Assembly (NCBI RefSeq): GCF_017114945.1
Contig: NZ_JABXKQ010000057.1
Span: forward strand, 1-64,000
DNA: 64,000 nucleotides
Direction of reading: 5' to 3'
Source of the DNA: Nostoc sp. JL34
Lineage (GTDB): Bacteria; Cyanobacteriota; Cyanobacteriia; Cyanobacteriales; Nostocaceae
The position numbers and the translations under genes were made by a program. Under the pieces are notes generated by a model. The model searched no databases. It was not told the DNA's origin and was given only the letters and a program-made list of their open reading frames with translations. The stretch's first letter is position 1. Each line of letters opens with the position of its first letter. Shown here piece by piece: positions 45,769 to 55,548 of this stretch.

Positions 45769-46158
45769 TTATAAATATCCGCCAATCAGACCATATAACA
45801 ATCCAAACAGTACAATCAGAGTCACAATAATATAGGTAAAATCTTGTTGTTGCAAGTATGTGAATAGCGAACAGGCGACTCTCACAACTGGAGTAGCAAT
45901 CAATACTAATAGTCCTAGTTGAATAATGCCACGGCGACGACCAGATTCAACAGATATCACTACCCCTGATGGACTACGAAACTCTGGTAACTCTCCCCGA
46001 AAAAACTGATAATTGGGAGCCTCATTTCCGTGGCGAATTAAATACAAAATTCCCCCCAGCAAAACTAAAATGGTGGCAAGAATGACCCCAATTCTTAACA
46101 GATTGCCGAGAAATTGTTCAAAGCGTTGTTCAGATTTATTACGCCTGCTTTTCGCCAT
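45769..46158 (-). CDS. DUF1634 membrane protein
   Basis: 129 residues. Three membrane segments (about 20-40, 75-95, 105-125) in the DUF1634 arrangement: LRIGVILATILVLLGGILYLI, GLLVLIATPVVRVACSLFTYL, TYIIVTLIVLFGLLYGLIGG. Lies one base downstream of the TauE-like gene on the same strand, the usual pairing for this family, so they are probably co-translated and may act together. Confidence 0.85.
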   Translation of the reverse strand: MAKSRRNKSEQRFEQFLGNLLRIGVILATILVLLGGILYLIRHGNEAPNYQFFRGELPEFRSPSGVVISVESGRRRGIIQLGLLVLIATPVVRVACSLFTYLQQQDFTYIIVTLIVLFGLLYGLIGGYL

Positions 46159-46159
46159 T

Positions 46160-46996
46160 CTAAAGCCTCCCCGTTAAACCTTTGTAAATCATTTCCACCG
46201 CTAGCACCAAAATTACAACGCTGAAAATATTTCGCAAAAGCTCCACTCTGGCTCTGACTAATACCCGCGCTCCTAATAAAGCACCAAATAGTACTCCTAA
46301 CATCACAGGCATTGCTAATCCGGGATCGATGTAACCCCGATTCAGATATATGCCAGCGCTAGCCGCAGCTGTCACCCCAATCATGAAATTGCTAGTAGTG
46401 GTTGACACTTTAAAGGGAATATACATTATTTTATCCATTGCTAGCACCTTGAGCGCTCCCGAACCAATACCAAGCAATCCTGAAAGTATACCAGCGACAA
46501 ACATCAATCCAAATCCAAAGGGGACACCGCCCACGTTATAAGCCTGTTCTCCCGTGGGAGTTGGATAAGTACTGTTCAGATGAAGACGAATTGCTAGGGA
46601 ATTTGGCGACAAATTGTTGAGGTGTTCGGGTTGGCTCTGACGGGATAAGTATGCCGAATAAAGTAAAACGATTCCAAACACAACAGCAAGCGCTCCCGTG
46701 GAAATTTTCGCTGCTACAATTGCCCCAAATATTGCACCAAATGTTGTTGCTACTTCTAGGAACATTTCCAGCCGCACATTTGTATATCCTTCTTTAACGT
46801 AAGCAGATGCGGCTCCACTAGATGTAGCAATTACAGATACTAATGAAGCACCGATCGCATAACGAATATCAACCCCAAACACCAATGTTAAAAAGGGGAC
46901 AATTACGACTCCACCACCTAACCCAGTTAGTGCCCCCAAAAATCCGGCAACAAATGAGCCGAACCATACCAATAGAGAAAATTCTAGGATGTTCAA
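46160..46996 (-). CDS. TauE/SafE family sulfite or organosulfonate exporter
   Basis: 278 residues with about eight membrane segments; duplicated motif GALTGLGGGVVIVPFLTLVFG (N-half) and SGLLGIGSGALKVLAMDKIM (C-half), each typical of TauE/SafE. Inner-membrane permease; the substrate is predicted to be an anion such as sulfite or sulfoacetate, not proven here. Operon with the DUF1634 gene just downstream. Confidence 0.9.
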   Translation of the reverse strand: MNILEFSLLVWFGSFVAGFLGALTGLGGGVVIVPFLTLVFGVDIRYAIGASLVSVIATSSGAASAYVKEGYTNVRLEMFLEVATTFGAIFGAIVAAKISTGALAVVFGIVLLYSAYLSRQSQPEHLNNLSPNSLAIRLHLNSTYPTPTGEQAYNVGGVPFGFGLMFVAGILSGLLGIGSGALKVLAMDKIMYIPFKVSTTTSNFMIGVTAAASAGIYLNRGYIDPGLAMPVMLGVLFGALLGARVLVRARVELLRNIFSVVILVLAVEMIYKGLTGRL

Positions 46997-47230
46997 ATTG
47001 CTTCCCCCGCCACAAACTTTTTTGCTTGAGACAAGAAAGCGAAACTCAACCTGATTGCTGCTTGGTTGATTTCACCCCCGAATATTCTAGGAAGTTTCGC
47101 TAATATAAACAAATATTTTTGTTTGTTTAATTGATAATTAAAAGTGATTAATAAGTCATAAGCTTTTTGGTAGAGAAATTGGCTGTAGCCCTACTTAATC
47201 ATTCGTGAATAAAGAAAACCCCAATTTATA
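46997..47230. other. Intergenic region, nothing recognised
   Basis: 234 AT-rich bases between two minus-strand genes; contains direct-repeat fragments (ACAAATATTTTTGTTTGTTTAA) and no gene. Confidence 0.35.
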
Positions 47231-49429
47231 TTAAGAAGCCGGATTTCTGAGCTTCTCAGTAGATTCAGAAATAACGGTTACACAGGCATTCACTAAGGGT
47301 AACAACGGCCCTATTTGCTCTTGTCCATTCACTGCTAAATCGCTGTGACACAAATAAACTCTCTCGGACACACGAGATAGTAAATCTGTCAAAATCCTTT
47401 GCAGTCGTTTTTCTTCTGCCAATTTTTCATCTTCTGCTGTCCAAGGTTCGCCTAACCTATCTCGCAGGAAAAACGGCGCACCGAACAAAGTTGCTGCACC
47501 ACCTTTCGCCCACAGGGGTGAACCAGCATCTAGCCAAAAATGCCAACGGTGCGATCGCCTACTAGATCGATATTGAAATATAGTTGCTAGTGTGACAGCC
47601 TTTCTCGCTCCACCAATGGGACGCACAGGGTAAGGGTTGGCGGTAATCGTACCACGTCGCAGTAGTTGAATGAATTCAATAATAGTTGTGTGAGGCGTTG
47701 TTTCAACTGGGGCAATTTGTCGTAATCTGGTGTCAATTTCCCAGTAGTGTTGGGCAGTTTCTAATAATTCCCGCAATGCTGCTAGTTGTTCGTAGGGGAG
47801 ATTGCTCCCATTCCACAAAAAACGCTGAATTGCTCTGTCCAAGAGAGAAATAGGACTAGGAATTAACCGCAATTCTTGTTGCGATCGCTGCTGTTCTAAC
47901 CACTGTAATATCTCATTATAGGCTGTAGTCGCTGCATAGCCGATTCTATCCCAGCGCTCGAAGGCTGACACTGGTAGCAAATTAGGGCGATCGGGATGGG
48001 GGACAAAGCAGTAATCTGCAATCAAACCAGCCCGTACCGGATCAATATTAGTAGAGACGCGATGAATCGCGTCTGTAGAGTTTTCTGGTAGTTGTTGTTT
48101 CCTGCTCAATACAACCAGCATTTCTGCGACAGCATCCCGATCTACGAGGCGTCCCAAGCCAGGATAAACTAGTGCCAGCATGGTGAGTAAGGCGCGAATG
48201 ATCGGTGAACTAATTAGGGGACGTTGGTCATTCAGTGATTCTACTGGGATATTTTGTTTAACGAGGATTTCTACTAGAGTATAACGAGCGATCGCATCTA
48301 AACCTGGTGCAATAATCGCCACTTCTTCCGGTTCCACTTGCTGCGATTGAATGGCATTAGCAATTACTTCGGCTGTTTGTCGCAATAGTTGGGCACGGGA
48401 GGTGGTTTGAATTGAACGCACAATCTCAGGTAAGCTCAACAGTACCATCGGTTCTGTGACTAATTCCACCATCTGTTTAGTAAGTTGCTCACTCAGGGAC
48501 TCTGGAGGCGGCCCGGTTAAAATTTCTACCCGACAACGCTCTGCTAACCCTTCTAGGTAGTTGGGATCTGCTCCCAATCCCAATCGCACTGCACCGTCAG
48601 GATTGTAACTAAATGCGCCAACTGCACCTCGATCTAATAGCAACTCAAACAAAAGACGCGCTACGCTAGGATAGTCATCGACATCATCCGCTAGTACTGC
48701 CTGATAGCGTTTAGTTAGGTGCTGCTGGTAATTGCGATCGCTCAATAAATATTGACTATAGAGTTCGGTAATAATGCCATAAGTTAGTAATCCCCTCTCT
48801 AAACACCAGTTACGCCAATCTAACAGCAAACATGCCAAAAATTCCGGCTCTAAAGTCGTGGTATTTTCCCCCAGACCCCTTGCCAAAATCTGGGCAATAT
48901 CTTCGCAAGGTGTACCACTATAAGCTGCTAATTGCAATAAGTCTAGGATGCGACGCACCAGGCGAGACTCATTTACTCCCGCAATTTGTAAAATTTCTTC
49001 GTCTAATTGCGGACGCCAAAGTTTGGTTGCTAACTCTTGTTCGGTTTCTGGTCGCAATCTTACCGGAAACTGTGCTTTCAGGTTCAACGAGTTAATTAGC
49101 AATGGCCAAAATAAAATAACTTCATCCTGAAAAAAACCTAGTGGCGTCTTGGCGCGAACCGGATATTTACCAAAGGTTGATGTAACAATTATATCTCCTA
49201 ATTCGCGACGATTATCATCATTGGCAGCTAAGACCAAAACTCCCGGTTCTGTTTGTTTAAGATATAAAAATTCGGATACATGACTACCTTTTTTACGCCC
49301 TGACTTTTTAGTATAAAATGATTCATTATATTGGTTTTCCAATTTTACCCAATGACAAAATTGCTCTACCAAGCGAGCTGTCTTACCACTACGGCTAGTG
49401 CCAACAATCCAAACCGAATGAGAAACCAC
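47231..49429 (-). CDS. SF1 helicase-like P-loop protein (AddB/RecB-like)
   Basis: 732 residues, function not identified with confidence. Walker A GTSRSGKT at residues 10-17, a DExx-like LADDVDDYPSVARLLFELL near 245-260, then VAIIAPGLDAIARYTLVEIL and VESLNDQRPLISSPIIRALL, which resemble motifs of the UvrD/AddB family (accessory domains of recombination helicase-nucleases). The nuclease Cys-cluster of AddB is not evident. Residues around 455-465 (STDAIHRVST) are encoded by a 26-base dispersed palindromic repeat (48052-48077), in frame. Stands alone. Confidence 0.6.
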   Translation of the reverse strand: MVSHSVWIVGTSRSGKTARLVEQFCHWVKLENQYNESFYTKKSGRKKGSHVSEFLYLKQTEPGVLVLAANDDNRRELGDIIVTSTFGKYPVRAKTPLGFFQDEVILFWPLLINSLNLKAQFPVRLRPETEQELATKLWRPQLDEEILQIAGVNESRLVRRILDLLQLAAYSGTPCEDIAQILARGLGENTTTLEPEFLACLLLDWRNWCLERGLLTYGIITELYSQYLLSDRNYQQHLTKRYQAVLADDVDDYPSVARLLFELLLDRGAVGAFSYNPDGAVRLGLGADPNYLEGLAERCRVEILTGPPPESLSEQLTKQMVELVTEPMVLLSLPEIVRSIQTTSRAQLLRQTAEVIANAIQSQQVEPEEVAIIAPGLDAIARYTLVEILVKQNIPVESLNDQRPLISSPIIRALLTMLALVYPGLGRLVDRDAVAEMLVVLSRKQQLPENSTDAIHRVSTNIDPVRAGLIADYCFVPHPDRPNLLPVSAFERWDRIGYAATTAYNEILQWLEQQRSQQELRLIPSPISLLDRAIQRFLWNGSNLPYEQLAALRELLETAQHYWEIDTRLRQIAPVETTPHTTIIEFIQLLRRGTITANPYPVRPIGGARKAVTLATIFQYRSSRRSHRWHFWLDAGSPLWAKGGAATLFGAPFFLRDRLGEPWTAEDEKLAEEKRLQRILTDLLSRVSERVYLCHSDLAVNGQEQIGPLLPLVNACVTVISESTEKLRNPAS
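48052..48077. repeat. 26-bp palindromic repeat inside a coding region (copy 2)
   Basis: Exact copy of 24978-25003. It lies in frame within the P-loop gene and adds about nine residues. The neighbouring protein sequence is otherwise continuous. Confidence 0.85.
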
Positions 49430-49516
49430 AAACTTTCTCCTTGTAGATTTGCTAATATACCTCGTGCGTTAACTTAAGGTTAAGAATCACCAAACAATGC
49501 TGGATGATTGTCTGCA

Positions 49517-50863
49517 ATGAAAAACTCTGTTTTTGGTCAAAAAATCTATTCTTTCTTACTTGCTGCTTATCGGCGGTACTTACAGACTCCTGAACGTTCC
49601 TTACATGAGGCTTACGATGCAGCATTAAAGATTCAGGAAATAGAAGATAAGCATTTCAATGGTAATAAAATAGACATTGACTCAGCCACGTACAGTAACA
49701 GCGTGATGGATTATTTTGAGTCAGACCTCAACAAGCTATTAAAAATTGCCAGGATGCGGCTAACGGAGTTTAGAGCAAGCCGTTGGTTTCTAAATGAAGA
49801 GAATCAAAAAGCTGCCGAGAAAGCAGGTATAGAGCATCCTAGCCCTTCTTTGGTTTTGGAAAAGCTAAATTTCATCGATCAAGTTATATCCAAATACACA
49901 ACAAGTTCCGATCAAACAACTTCCAAAGCTTTAGTAGTCCGACCTCCAAATCTACCAGTTAACTCTGTGATATCTGATGAGAAATCGCTGCTCGTCAATA
50001 CTCCAACGTTACCACCCAAAATACCAACTCAAGACTCGGATAATAAATCAAAAATAAAGCGTAAAACCGATACAATAGGCGTTTTACCCCGCTCTATTTT
50101 AAGTACTATCAGTCGTCTCCAAGTTGAATTAGACCCTAATTCTGAACAAGAGGTAATTCAGAATTTTCGTCAGACTCAAAGAAGAACAATAATATCTATC
50201 AGGTTTATTTTACTATTAATTATTGTACCACTTTTGACGCATCAAATAGCAAAAGCTTTTGTAGTCGGCCCAATTATTGATCGCTTTAGAAGCAATGAAC
50301 AAATGCAGATATTCCTCAATTCAGAAATGGAAGAGGAAGCTCTTGTAGAATTAGAAAGATTTGAAGAAAAGCTCAAGTTTGAAAATCTCATTATCAAAGC
50401 TCCTCCACTGTTGCCTGAGCAGATGGAAGCTGAAATGAAAAATAAAGCGAAAGAGCTTGCTGAAGAATTTCGTCATGAAAGCTCTGGTGCTATCAAAAAT
50501 GTTTTTGCAGATATGTTTTCGGTGATTGCTTTTATCTGGCTTTTGTTAGTTAGCAAGTCTTCTATTGCTGTACTCAAAGATTTTTTTGATAATATTGTCT
50601 ATGGACTTAGTGATAGTGCGAAGGCATTTATCATCATTTTGTTTACTGATATTTTTGTAGGATTCCACTCTCCTCATGGCTGGGAAGTCCTTCTAGAAGG
50701 AGTATCACGCCATTGGGGATTACCAGCAAATAGAGATTTTATCTTCTTATTTATTGCCACGTTCCCAGTGATTTTAGATACCATTTTCAAATATTGGATC
50801 TTCCGATATTTGAACCGGATATCGCCTTCTGCTGTTGCTACTTACCGTAATATGAATGAATAG
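49517..50863 (+). CDS. pcxA: Proton extrusion protein PcxA (CemA homologue)
   Basis: 448 residues from the ATG at 49517; a TTG at 49508 adds three residues. The N-terminus FGQKIYSFLLAAYRRYLQTPERSLHEAYDAALKIQEIED is typical of the PcxA/CotA family. A variable helical middle (about 130-235) precedes the C-terminal CemA domain with four membrane segments (RFILLLIIVPLLTHQIAKAF, VFADMFSVIAFIWLLLVSKSS, and two more before the end). Needed for light-induced Na+-dependent proton extrusion in cyanobacteria. Single gene after the divergent P-loop gene. Confidence 0.93.
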   Translation: MKNSVFGQKIYSFLLAAYRRYLQTPERSLHEAYDAALKIQEIEDKHFNGNKIDIDSATYSNSVMDYFESDLNKLLKIARMRLTEFRASRWFLNEENQKAAEKAGIEHPSPSLVLEKLNFIDQVISKYTTSSDQTTSKALVVRPPNLPVNSVISDEKSLLVNTPTLPPKIPTQDSDNKSKIKRKTDTIGVLPRSILSTISRLQVELDPNSEQEVIQNFRQTQRRTIISIRFILLLIIVPLLTHQIAKAFVVGPIIDRFRSNEQMQIFLNSEMEEEALVELERFEEKLKFENLIIKAPPLLPEQMEAEMKNKAKELAEEFRHESSGAIKNVFADMFSVIAFIWLLLVSKSSIAVLKDFFDNIVYGLSDSAKAFIIILFTDIFVGFHSPHGWEVLLEGVSRHWGLPANRDFIFLFIATFPVILDTIFKYWIFRYLNRISPSAVATYRNMNE

Positions 50864-50933
50864 GGATTGGGTGGGAAAAATTTTAGTAAAATAATTAACG
50901 GCGTTGCATATTTGCAGGATGATTTTGCTAGTT

Positions 50934-51233
50934 TTGTGGGATGGGCATCTTGCCATTGGTGTCAAGTTAAGCTCAAACTTCCTATGTCAATAAGCATTTA
51001 GGCTTAAAAATTCGGTTTGAAAGGGACAAAAAACGAACTTTTTCATGGACTATTAATGCTTTGTTTATTAGCATCACTCCCAGCTTGCGTATAAAAGTCA
51101 GAAAAAAGTTCACCTTTATACTTCGTTCCTAACAAAACCTATCGTTGACAAATGGGTTTTAACCTTAAGTTGACACTAATGGCATCTTGCCCGTCCCTTG
51201 TATTTCAGGGCTCTCGTGTCGCCCACCCTACAA
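50934..51233. repeat. Palindromic repeat split by the MITE-like element
   Basis: Left half TTGTGGGATGGGCATCTTGC at 50934-50953 and right half ending GCCCACCCTACAA at 51233 match the intact 61-bp repeat at 18743-18803. The two halves are parted by the element at 50954-51181. Confidence 0.8.
50954..51181. mobile_element. MITE-like element, copy 2 (228 bp)
   Basis: Termini CATTGGTGTCAAGTTAAG and the complement of CATTAGTGTCAACTTAAG; flanking 9-bp direct repeats GCATCTTGC at 50945-50953 and 51182-51190. No transposase. Inserted into the palindromic repeat just described. Same family as 18588-18895. Confidence 0.85.
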
Positions 51234-51262
51234 GAATCATCCCTTGATTCAGCAACGCCCAA

Positions 51263-51391
51263 TTAACTTACGGGAGCATTCCATTTTGGGATATATATAT
51301 GCGAGCGAGACGCTCGCATATATATATGGCAACGAGCAAAATGCTCGCATTACAAAATAAATCTGCCAAATTGGGATGCATCCTAAGTTAA
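51263..51391. mobile_element. Palindromic 129-bp MITE-like element
   Basis: Imperfect terminal inverted repeats (TTAACTTACGGGAGCATTCC at 51263 and the complement of TTAACTTAGGATGCATCCC ending at 51391). Inside is a perfect 17-bp stem with a 3-base loop (51291-51307 with 51311-51327) and a smaller CGAGCA/TGCTCG hairpin. No coding capacity. Confidence 0.7.
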
Positions 51392-51722
51392 AGCAACAAT
51401 ACCTCTGCCAAATTACGAAGGTTCAACACTCGTAGAAACAGGATGAAGACGACCTAAAGCAGTAAGCTTGGCAAAATCTGGATTAATAAAATAGGCTCAG
51501 GCATTTCAGAAAGCATTTTTAAAATTTCACAGACATATCGAAAACCGCGCTAGTTAGTCTTAAGGTCAATAATGCCGGAGTGGGGATTAGGGACTTTCAA
51601 CTAAAAAAATATCCCATCGCTCTGGCGAGCTGGCGTTGCAGGGGAGGAAGAATCTAACCATCGATCATCTTCGCTCCCAAAATTGCATAATTTAATTTCT
51701 GGAAATCCCTTAAGGAGACGAC

Positions 51723-51877
51723 CTGACTTTTCACGGTAAGCCCTCAAACCTCCAAAAAGCGTGGCTTTTTCCACAGACTAATTCTCAATAGCTTTGAGTT
51801 AATGAAAAGAGCTAACAGAAAAATCAGGGCTTAGGAAATCTTTAAAATGAGCTTTTCCATATACCGTGAAAAGTCAG
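51723..51877. mobile_element. 155-bp inverted-repeat element
   Basis: Perfect 16-bp terminal inverted repeats CTGACTTTTCACGGTA (51723-51738) and TACCGTGAAAAGTCAG (51862-51877). No target duplication seen by eye and no coding capacity. Confidence 0.65.
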
Positions 51878-52035
51878 ATATCTTCTTCTTTTGACGAAGG
51901 CATTGCCCTAAATAAACTAGCCCTTATTTAAAATTTGCGTGAATTTGCTTAAAAATATTGGTATTATGAGTATAAAAAAAGTTACATTCTTGTGAAGAGT
52001 CTCGAATGTTAAATGTTTATCGGAGAAATAAGATC

Positions 52036-52185
52036 GTGACAATCGTAAATGTACTAAAAAAGTTATCAATAGCTTCTCCTTTCATCCTGACAACAGCTTT
52101 AGTTATGGAGTCAGGGCTTACTACCAAATTGAGACAATTTAGTTCAAATGTACTCACGCTTGAAAAAAGTGATGGGTTTTTTTAG
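52036..52185 (+). CDS. Possible 49-residue secreted peptide
   Basis: GTG-started frame reading MTIVNVLKKLSIASPFILT followed by TALVMESG and a polar tail. The N-terminal half looks like a signal peptide. It lies 102 bases before mltA on the same strand. No family known; this is a weak call based on position and hydrophobicity only. Confidence 0.25.
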   Translation: MTIVNVLKKLSIASPFILTTALVMESGLTTKLRQFSSNVLTLEKSDGFF

Positions 52186-52287
52186 TCTTTTTTTATAAAG
52201 TATATAAAAACATATTAGGTCTACTGTATTTTTGGTTTTTGATTTTTGAATTTGAGTAAAGTGGGATAATCTCAAAAATTTTAAATT

Positions 52288-53559
52288 TTGATGAAAAAGA
52301 CACTTGCTGGGTTAGGAAAGCTAAACAAATTTATCGCCATCAGCCTACCGCTGCTTCTGTCGATTTTCTTAATGCGTATGGAATCTTTGGCGTATCGGGA
52401 ACTCAGTCCGCCAGAATGTCGCGTGAAAAAGTGGGATATACCAGTATCCTTTACACAAAAGCAAAAAGCACCATTAATCGAAAGACTACCAATTACTTGT
52501 TGTCAGAATGATCGTTCTTGTTTGGATGAAGTAATTTATGGCAAAATACCAGAGAAAAAGGCACTGATCGGTGCGATCGCTCGTAGTCTCCAATACCTGC
52601 AAACAGCTAATGCTGCGGCTGCTTATCAAAACTATCCGGTGGCTGGGATTACGCGCGATCGCGTCATCAAAAGCTTGCAAAGATTCCGCGAACTCCTATT
52701 AAAAACTAATTCTGCAACAGAATTACATCAAGCCATTGAGCGGGAATTTGTTCTTTACCAGTCAGTCGGTAAAGATAACCAAGGTTCCGTTTTATTCACC
52801 GCCTATTATGAGCCACTTTATGCAGCTAGTCGCGTCCCGACAACAGAATATCGCTATCCTGTTTATCGCTTACCTCCTGATTTCAACTCCTGGACTAAGC
52901 CTCATCCGACACGTGAGGAGTTAGAAGGAGCAGATGGTTTACAAAGTGCAAAAGGGAAATTGCGAGGATTAGAGTTGTTTTGGTTTCGCGATCGCCTCGA
53001 ACCATATCTAACTCAAATTCAAGGTTCAGCGAAACTTCAGCTTCCCGATGGTACTCAAACCACAATCGGCTTTGCAGGTAATACTGCTTATAACTACAAA
53101 AGTATTGGGCGAGAATTAATAGATGATGGCAAATTACCGCAAGAAGGTGTAACGATGCCAATTATTCTCGATTATTTCCAAAAACATCCCCAAGAATTAA
53201 ATATTTATATTCCGCGCGATCGCAGCTTTGTTTTTTTTCAAGAAAATCACGGTGAGCCAGCTCAAGGTTCGATCGATGTACCATTAACAGCAGAGCGTTC
53301 TATTGCTACAGATAAATCTCTCATGCCTCCTGGTGCTTTAGCGTTGATTCGCGCTTCCATTCCCTTCGTTAATCCTACCGGAAAAATGCAGGAGCGCATT
53401 ATTAGTCGCTATGTTCTCGATCAAGATACCGGAGGTGCAATTAAAGGTGCGGGTAGAGTGGATTATTTTTTAGGTACTGGGAAAATAGCAGGTGATCGCG
53501 CTGGTGTTACAGTCAGCAATGGACAATTATTTTATCTATTACTCAAGTCTAAGAATTAA
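52288..53559 (+). CDS. mltA: Murein transglycosylase A (MltA family)
   Basis: 423 residues. N-terminal membrane anchor (about 12-27, AISLPLLLSIFLM) then the MltA domain with FTAYYEPLYAAS near residue 172 and GFAGNTAYNYKSIGRELIDDG, and a 3D domain with LDQDTGGAIKGAGRVDYFLG (catalytic Asp cluster). Cleaves peptidoglycan glycan strands to anhydromuropeptides in the periplasm. Ends 21 bases before a hairpin terminator. Confidence 0.93.
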   Translation: MMKKTLAGLGKLNKFIAISLPLLLSIFLMRMESLAYRELSPPECRVKKWDIPVSFTQKQKAPLIERLPITCCQNDRSCLDEVIYGKIPEKKALIGAIARSLQYLQTANAAAAYQNYPVAGITRDRVIKSLQRFRELLLKTNSATELHQAIEREFVLYQSVGKDNQGSVLFTAYYEPLYAASRVPTTEYRYPVYRLPPDFNSWTKPHPTREELEGADGLQSAKGKLRGLELFWFRDRLEPYLTQIQGSAKLQLPDGTQTTIGFAGNTAYNYKSIGRELIDDGKLPQEGVTMPIILDYFQKHPQELNIYIPRDRSFVFFQENHGEPAQGSIDVPLTAERSIATDKSLMPPGALALIRASIPFVNPTGKMQERIISRYVLDQDTGGAIKGAGRVDYFLGTGKIAGDRAGVTVSNGQLFYLLLKSKN

Positions 53560-53580
53560 ACACACTCGGATTTTAATACT

Positions 53581-53615
53581 AAAATTCCCGACTTTTTAGA
53601 TAAGTCAGGAATTTT
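53581..53615 (+). terminator. Terminator of mltA
   Basis: Imperfect 14-bp stem (AAAATTCC-C-GACTT paired with AAGTC-A-GGAATTTT) with a 7-base loop, ending in TTTT, 21 bases after the mltA stop. Confidence 0.75.
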
Positions 53616-53683
53616 AGCCTTTCGGCGTCAATGAAGCACCAATTTCCAATGAATGAAACGCTTGCAGTATACGAATTACGCTA

Positions 53684-53917
53684 CTAGGCTTCTAAATCCA
53701 TTTCAGCATCGTCATCGTCATGATCGTAAGGGATGTCGTCAAGATCAATCATTTCTGAAATTTCTTCTACTTCATTTAGATACTCAGATTCTTGATGTTC
53801 ACGCTCGATTAGACGACCAGTTGATTTTAGCCATTCCAAAAGAATAAACTCATTACTTGTACGAATTACAGGCGCTCGCTGGTTACGAGGTTCTTCACGC
53901 AGAGGACTTATAGGCAT
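53684..53917 (-). CDS. DUF3134 family protein
   Basis: 77 residues. RNQRAPVIRTSNEFILLEWLKSTGRL is the DUF3134 signature; a very acidic tail with a DHDDDDAE run follows. Cyanobacterial family of unknown function. Convergent with mltA. Confidence 0.8.
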   Translation of the reverse strand: MPISPLREEPRNQRAPVIRTSNEFILLEWLKSTGRLIEREHQESEYLNEVEEISEMIDLDDIPYDHDDDDAEMDLEA

Positions 53918-54120
53918 AAAAAAAACTCACTTTGAATTACAGTTTACCGTGCAAAAACATCAAAATTGTACATTCAGGTAAAAAGTCTTGTATTACAAGC
54001 CTTTCCTCAACAGACAAAATTATCAACTATTAAGTTTTTTATTCTCTTGTCCGTCTAGTTATTTACCATTACAATGTCTTTGCGTCAGTCCTAATCATAA
54101 ATATTTAAGTGGACGCGATC

Positions 54121-54549
54121 TTACAAAGCACTTGGTAGCTTGGCGATAGTTTCATACATATCAGAGGGCAATGCAGACAGTCTGTTTGCTACAGCTACTG
54201 CATCAGCTAAGTTACTAAATTGACACCGGACTATATCTTGTCCATTTCCTGAAGGGAATCGCTTCCTAGCTTTGTTAGATACAGCACAAATAATCGCTAA
54301 AGCTTTGGCGAACCCATCTTTTGTCAATATTGTTTCTTGAGCAAACCCTTCAACGGGGATAAGGCAAACCTCAAACCGATAGCCAGGTCTGGGAGAAACA
54401 GCTATATCGATATATGGTTTATCTTCTTTTCTGATTCGGCGTAAATATTTGGCTGTCGAATTTGTATCATGCAAATCAGTCCCAAGGGCGTAAGTAAAGA
54501 AGCAATCTTCTGTGAGTGACTCAGGACGGGTAATTATATCCGCTGGCAT
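54121..54549 (-). CDS. Hypothetical protein, 142 residues
   Basis: Family not recognised. Soluble, mixed alpha/beta: MPADIITRPESLTEDCFFTY, then PYIDIAVSPRPGYRFEVCLIPVEG (beta-rich), KDGFAKALAIICAVSNKARKRF (helix) and SNLADAVAVANRLSALP (helix). Codon use and length support a real gene. It lies just outside the type IV secretion cluster, on the opposite strand; a link is not shown. Confidence 0.6.
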   Translation of the reverse strand: MPADIITRPESLTEDCFFTYALGTDLHDTNSTAKYLRRIRKEDKPYIDIAVSPRPGYRFEVCLIPVEGFAQETILTKDGFAKALAIICAVSNKARKRFPSGNGQDIVRCQFSNLADAVAVANRLSALPSDMYETIAKLPSAL

Positions 54550-55548
54550 AAGTTCAAATAGTATCCGTATGTTGTGTAGGTTTGTGACACACTAGACTTG
54601 TGCGTTCTTCTTAGCACATTTTTTTGACAGTTAGATGTATCAGTGTCACGGATGGGTCATAGTCTCAAAGTTAATAGAGCTAAAACCTTTAGAGATAGGA
54701 GTCTTCAAGATTTCATAAACGGAAATTTTAGTTAGGCTAACTGTGTTGGGATACATTGCCCTTATCCATACTCTGAGAAGACCTCTTTTCGGTCATTATC
54801 TTCAACCTCATTGGATAAATTAACAATATTAACTGACATCAAACACCTTCAAAATCAAAGGGTGTAGAGATTTAGATTCGGATAGGCGTCTATTCTAGTC
54901 AGTTACATGACCGAAAATATTTCTCAACTAGATCAATTATAACATAGTTGACGGTTGAACTTTTTTCAACTATTCTGACCCATAGATATTAGTCCACCAA
55001 TAATAGTAACGTTGTATTGCATTGCAACTTTAGAATAACTAGATATGCCTATTAACTAGTTTGAATTTTTACCAAACACAATTCAGCCAGAGGATAAATA
55101 CTTAGTGCGATCGCCTGATTTGCGAGTGTTCATCGAATAAAATTTAGCTGTATTAATTAAATTTAACTATCTCAGTAAAAAATTTGTAGTAACGATACTG
55201 CTAATCTTGCCAGATATTGCCTACACAGTCTTCTGAAGGTGAAATACAAAACTGATACTTTAGTATGCTGCCAAAAATTATCTCGCTTTTCCACTCCATC
55301 CCCCAACCTTTATTTGAGACAAAATCCCTGCTATAGAAAACTGTGGGATTAAAAACCAGGTATACTTATTTTTTAAATAAAAATTAATATATTATTAACT
55401 TAACTTAATAAGAGTCTGTATATAATGTAGAACTTTACTGCAAACTGCATAATTTCATTAAAAATGAATCTTCAATCATGTTAGATTGTAAGTAACTGTA
55501 AAATTTTAGACAACCAACACTCATAGTACACCATAGGAAAATTAGCAA
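54550..55548. other. 1-kb intergenic leader of the T4SS cluster
   Basis: No credible gene in about 1,000 AT-rich bases; only short inverted repeats. One probable -10 (see 55419-55430). No tRNA or attachment-site-like repeat recognised by eye, although this is the natural place to look for the edge of an integrated element. Confidence 0.4.
55419..55430 (+). promoter_or_regulatory. Probable -10 region of the T4SS operon
   Basis: TATATAATGTAG, containing a consensus TATAAT at 55421-55426; the -35 is weak. The identical 12-mer occurs at 59366-59377 before the VirB5-like gene. Confidence 0.5.
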
